Shown here: positions 60,901 through 64,000 of the stretch, piece by piece | Layout: each line of letters begins with the position of its first letter | Position numbering within the stretch: the first letter of the stretch is position 1 | Origin: Ctenosaura bakeri | Lineage: Eukaryota; Chordata; Lepidosauria; Squamata; Iguanidae | DNA: 64,000 nucleotides | Direction: 5' to 3' | Assembly: GCA_948474755.1 (NCBI GenBank) | Contig: CAOLHI010000735.1 | Location: 310,001 to 374,000 of the forward strand | Notes under the pieces: generated by a model | The model's input: the letters and a program-made list of their open reading frames with translations, nothing else | Database searches by the model: none | Told to the model about the DNA's origin: nothing | Made by a program: the position numbers and the translations under genes

Positions 60901-63900
60901 GGGAGGAAGTTTAAAGAATTGGATTATGGAAGATAGACAATAACTAGATGATAGGAAAAATAGAAGATAGAAGAATGTACAGTATAATATGCAAACAAAT
61001 AAGATATCTTAAATATTAATGTGTTTATATGTACAACTAAATATATAAGCATGTTTTTATATTGGAAATGTGAATATGACATAATGATGTTCAACTGGGA
61101 TGGTTCGGTCTTAATAAATAAATTTTTTTAAAAAAGAGAAGTTCAGCTTTGGGCTAAATCCATTTTGTGTTTTCATCAATTTTGTTCCTGTATCACATTG
61201 CCTACTTTCATTTCTTAATATCCTATTACAAGTAAAGGCATATATAGCATCTAAAAAATAAAATAAAAATAAAAATAAAACTGTGGCTTAGCAAATCAGG
61301 AGAGTTATGCCCAAACCTATGTAGGATGCATCCAGTGAATTTCCTAATTTACCTGACCGAATTGTTGTAAGATTAAAGCACAGCTGTTCACACAGAAAAG
61401 GGACAGGGATAGACATGTAAAAAATAAATAAATTATACAGGTATCTAGTTTTTCAGCCTTGTTTGCAATCTTTAGTCTCTGAATCAGAAGGAATAGATAC
61501 GAGGGAAGGTAGGGAGAAAAGACTAGAGCAGGTGTAACCAACAGAGGCAATATCCAGATTGTGGCACTTTTTATTGGGGCTGGCCTAAAACATTTTGCTG
61601 CCTGGGATGATACAACAAATGAGATTCTCACCCCCATCATGGAAAAGTGCATACTATCTAAAAAAAAGCACCCGAAGCAGAAAGTCCCACAAGCACGCCT
61701 TTCTCCCTCCCTGGCAGTAAGAATACAATGATAACAAATAGACTACCTAAAGAACTGCTGTCTTTTCATGATATGCAAAATGTGTCTGAGCTGCCGAATG
61801 ATATGACCAGCCCTGATGCTTATCTATATTTTTTAAATAGTTTTAGTAATGTTTCCTCCTTCAAACTGTTGCTGTCCCATACTGCACTGTATTTGTATCT
61901 GGTCTCTTTTGATGGAAATACGAAGACACTGTTATAGATGGCTTGGATTGGCAAAGGACAAATATCTCTGGCCTTTTGTTTATTGGTTTGGAGAAGTGTC
62001 TAAAATCTGGGTGGTGGTATATGTTTTATTAGTATAAGTGAACAAGTGTAAATGTTTTTTTTTTTTTAAGGATCCATGAAATGGCCACAGATGATAAGGC
62101 ATCTCCGACATTGGACTCTATGAGCGATCTTCCCTACTCTCCTGGCAGTCCCTCTCATCTTACACACTTTAAACCTTTGACTCCTGACCAGGATGAGCCT
62201 CCATTTAAATCAGCCTATAGTTCTTTTGTAAATCTCTTTCGTTTTAGCAAAGGTAAGTATTAATTGTCCCTCATATTGTTTTGATTATTGCTATTGTCAT
62301 TGTTATTGTTATTATGCTGTATTATTAATTCTGTTGAGTCAGAAATGAGCGCAGGTTCTTTAAACCAGCAAACATGGCAGTTCTACCCATCATTGCCTGT
62401 ATTTGCCAGCTGTAAGCGTAAAATCAGAAACGTGCACTCCACTTTCGTTTTCTCATGAGATTGGAATCTGGAGTAATGATACTTAGTGTTAACTATCAAA
62501 ATAAGGCAGATTCAAACCATAGTTTGTAGTCCTGGCTTGTTTTAAGTAAGCCACTGCACTAGCAGTACCTGCAGTTCTGGTTCAAACATAATGAAAGATG
62601 GAGGTTAATTATGAAAGAATAAAGGTTTCTAATTTATTTGTGAGAAAGCTAGAGGAGTGATGTTGGGGATGGGAGGGGATGAACCAGTAAACTGTGATTT
62701 AGTGTTGAGTATACATGTAGCTGTCATTGCATTTGAATAAATCTTGTACAGTTGTTCGTGCTGAACAAAAGAAAAAGTGTAGTAGCAGGGCACCTTGTGC
62801 CTGTAGAATGCTTTAAAGCCTTTTGGAGGCGTACTTGGGAAGACCAAAGTATAACCAATAAGCCCTGGCCTTTCTTTGGCTCAAGCAGTGACAGTGAGCA
62901 CTAGCCATAGATGTCTAAATTGCACTCACTGGAGGAGGCCAGGTTGATTCGTCTGAGCAATGAAATGCCTACAGGAGTATGATTCTGGACTGAGGAAGAT
63001 CATGGAAGTGATTGTATTTATTTTCCCCGCATGCTAGGTAACTAGCTGATCATAATCTGCTCCTTGAAAGCTTTGGTGGTGTTGATGCTTTATTTTCAAG
63101 ATACTTGGGAGGGAATTTAGAACTCAGAGATTCCAAGGCAAAGAACGTATGCCCCTCTTCATAACTGGTAGGTTGATCCCTGAGTTGTAGGTTGTGTTGC
63201 TGTAGGTTGCATAGCATAGCAATAGACTGCTGAAGGGCTTTAACCAGGCTGCTTGGCAAAGGTGTTAGTTCTTTAGTGTGGTGATGCAGTATACTAGTTT
63301 TGTGGTGAAGTAATGCAAGAACCTTGGAGAATATTTTGTTCTGATCTCATCCTTTCCTTGGATATCTTTTCCTGGTTAGGGATGTGGGTTAACTGGTGCT
63401 AACATTGAGTCCTGTTTGTGAAATTGAAAGTCTAAGATAAGTTATCTGGAAGGAAACCTGTTTAATTAGTTAAGACTTAGTCCTGAGCAAATATGCAGAA
63501 GATTGGGCTGCCACAGGTTGCCCTTTGATCTTTTTGCTATGACATAATATGGGAACATTGATTCTAGAGCAGAGCTGGGGAACATTTGGCTCTCCTTCTG
63601 GAACTTCAAGAAGTATCAGCTATCATGGGGCAGTATTAATGGATTGTGAGAGATGAGGTCCAAAACATCTGGAGTGCCAAAAGTTCTTCACCCTGCTTTG
63701 GAGAATAGACCTGTTAGAGTGCTTTGATAACCATTGTGATGGTGTATAGGTATAATACTAGAGAAGTGGTTTTAAAATAACCACATATGTTCTCTCTCTC
63801 TCTGTGAAATCTTGTACACTAGGGATAGGTGAGGTGTGATCTGTAGGCTACTTGAGCCCCATGTCTCCTAGGGTACAGAGGAGATTCCTTCACCTTCTTT

Positions 63901-64000
63901 GGGGCCCTTCTGGGTCATTGTTGGCACAGGAGGTTTGAAGGTTTTTAAACAGAGGCTGGATAACCATCTGTCAGGAGTGCTTTGATTTTATATTCCTGCA
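51430..64000 (+). CDS. PIKFYVE: PIKfyve, 5' part of gene (only first coding exon in window)
   Basis: PIKfyve phosphorylates PI3P on endosomes to PI(3,5)P2, in complex with VAC14 and FIG4. The window holds the promoter/exon 1 region and the first coding exon (62071-62252). The FYVE, DEP, chaperonin-like and kinase domains, encoded downstream, lie outside. Exon 1 is separated from the ATG exon by a 10.2-kb intron full of repeats. Orientation is head to head with IDH1. Confidence 0.85.
52211..52390. mobile_element. Palindromic fold-back element, copy 4 (near-perfect)
   Basis: From gcactagcctgttatagcgc at about 52220 to its mirror gcgctataacaggctagtgc, the arms appear to be perfect reverse complements of about 80 bases. 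They meet at ggggccgttcggcccc, with almost no loop. The outer left end is slightly altered (ggccgcttcc versus ggaaatggcc). It lies 0.3 kb downstream of PIKFYVE exon 1. Confidence 0.9.
52391..52573. mobile_element. Palindromic fold-back element, copy 5 (abutting copy 4)
   Basis: Begins acagtgctattattccactt and ends ggctagtgcggaaatggcc. Inner arms include cctatggaatcctggggttg against caaaccccaggatccca, around a longer unpaired centre. Head-to-tail contact with copy 4 suggests insertion of one into the end of the other. Confidence 0.8.
53094..53356 (-). mobile_element. tRNA-derived SINE, minus, with nested micro-insertion
   Basis: The plus strand shows tgttcttatgtgccttcatt, ttcgtggcaagatttattca, gaacacccagtggatttc and ctgaaagcactgcactgcac. 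It is interrupted at 53190-53217 by a small insertion with 13-bp duplications. Confidence 0.75.
53190..53217 (-). mobile_element. 28-bp retro-insertion with 13-bp target duplication
   Basis: The 28 bases, on the minus strand gttaatataaataaaac-tat followed by eight A, are flanked by perfect copies of gtcactgccttcc (53177-53189 and 53218-53230). It looks like an extremely 5'-truncated LINE or tail-only insertion. Confidence 0.75.
58859..61276 (+). mobile_element. 5'-truncated L1-type LINE with 15-bp target duplication
   Basis: Perfect direct repeats aaaactgtggcttag at 58844-58858 and 61277-61291 bracket the insertion. It carries the RT half of L1 ORF2 with GTRQGCPLSPLLF and a catalytic box reading YADS where active elements have ADD. 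Later segments include INYLGIVISK, FIWAGEKAKG, FLGRWKDPADRW, KCAQENGTFYHMCW and ITAARIVYTKYWKRLE. Stops and shifts near 59197, 59528, 59915 and 60414 break the frame, so it is inactive. An internal AATAAATAAATTTTTTTAAAAAAG (61110-61136) is followed by about 110 bases of unrelated sequence and a second A-rich tail. Confidence 0.9.
62071..62252 (+). CDS. PIKFYVE: PIKFYVE first coding exon (codons 1-57)
   Basis: The acceptor is a long poly-T tract then aag before 62071, and the donor is AAAG|GTAAGT. The ATG at 62081 sits in a strong Kozak context (G at -3 and +4). It encodes MATDDKASPTLDSMSDLPYS, then PGSPSHLTHFKPLTPDQDEP and PFKSAYSSFVNLFRFSK. This is nearly identical to the mammalian PIKfyve N-terminus as recalled. 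An out-of-frame ATG at 62076 opens a 15-codon frame that overlaps the start. Confidence 0.96.
62253..64000 (+). other. PIKFYVE intron 2, partial
   Basis: No further PIKFYVE exon was recognised. It holds a decayed repeat (63580-63710, with ccaaaacatctggagtgcc) and a CR1 end at the right edge. Confidence 0.6.
63915..64000 (+). mobile_element. CR1-type LINE 3' end, plus orientation, cut by window end
   Basis: gaaggtttttaaacagaggc, tggataaccatctgtcagga and gtgctttgattttatattcc match the CR1 3' region in sense orientation. Confidence 0.75.

Larger units (their letters stand above)
51898..62070 (+). other. PIKFYVE intron 1
   Basis: Holds two adjacent palindromic elements (52211-52573), a SINE with a nested micro-insertion (53094-53356), a SINE scrap near 55330-55420 and the L1 insertion (58859-61276). 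The 53.4-58.8 kb stretch is otherwise AT-rich sequence without recognisable genes. Confidence 0.6.

Overview
This window is vertebrate nuclear DNA, most likely from a squamate reptile and perhaps an iguanian lizard. It has intron-rich genes with GT/AG junctions and vertebrate protein matches. Its repeats mix L1, CR1, tRNA-derived/RTE-like SINEs, Tigger-like elements, fold-back MITEs and solo LTRs, which suits a lizard; the species itself is an inference. There are no prokaryotic features.

Three protein-coding genes are present. (1) Bases 1-16.5 kb, plus strand: SGO2 (shugoshin 2), the protector of centromeric cohesion. Eight coding exons can be traced from an ATG at 727 to a TAG at 16402-16404, with a poly(A) signal at 16495. 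The 2-kb central exon carries two opposite single-base frame breaks about 1.1 kb apart. (2) About 20.0-42.6 kb, minus strand: IDH1 (NADP-dependent isocitrate dehydrogenase). All eight coding exons can be joined with intact phases into a 415-codon protein. A probable non-coding first exon lies in a CpG island near 42.35-42.6 kb. (3) From about 51.4 kb to beyond the window end, plus strand: the 5' part of PIKFYVE (phosphoinositide 5-kinase). This comprises a CpG-island first exon and the first coding exon (codons 1-57) at 62071-62252; the rest lies outside.

Layout: SGO2 and IDH1 are convergent, with 3' ends about 3.5 kb apart. IDH1 and PIKFYVE are head to head, with CpG islands about 8.5 kb apart; their order and orientation match what I recall for mammals. 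The intergenic stretch at 43-51.4 kb is packed with repeats. These include two solo LTRs of one family with 4-bp target duplications, SINEs, a CR1 end, a mariner-like MITE and (ATT)n arrays growing from a common retroposon tail.

The most notable items are: a family of near-perfect palindromic fold-back elements clustered at 37-53 kb; a 5'-truncated L1 with 15-bp target duplications and an apparent 3' transduction; a 28-bp minimal retro-insertion with 13-bp duplications; a 27-bp duplication of an SGO2 splice acceptor; a changed peroxisomal targeting tail on IDH1; and a short upstream frame overlapping the PIKFYVE start codon. No undescribed multi-gene system was found.
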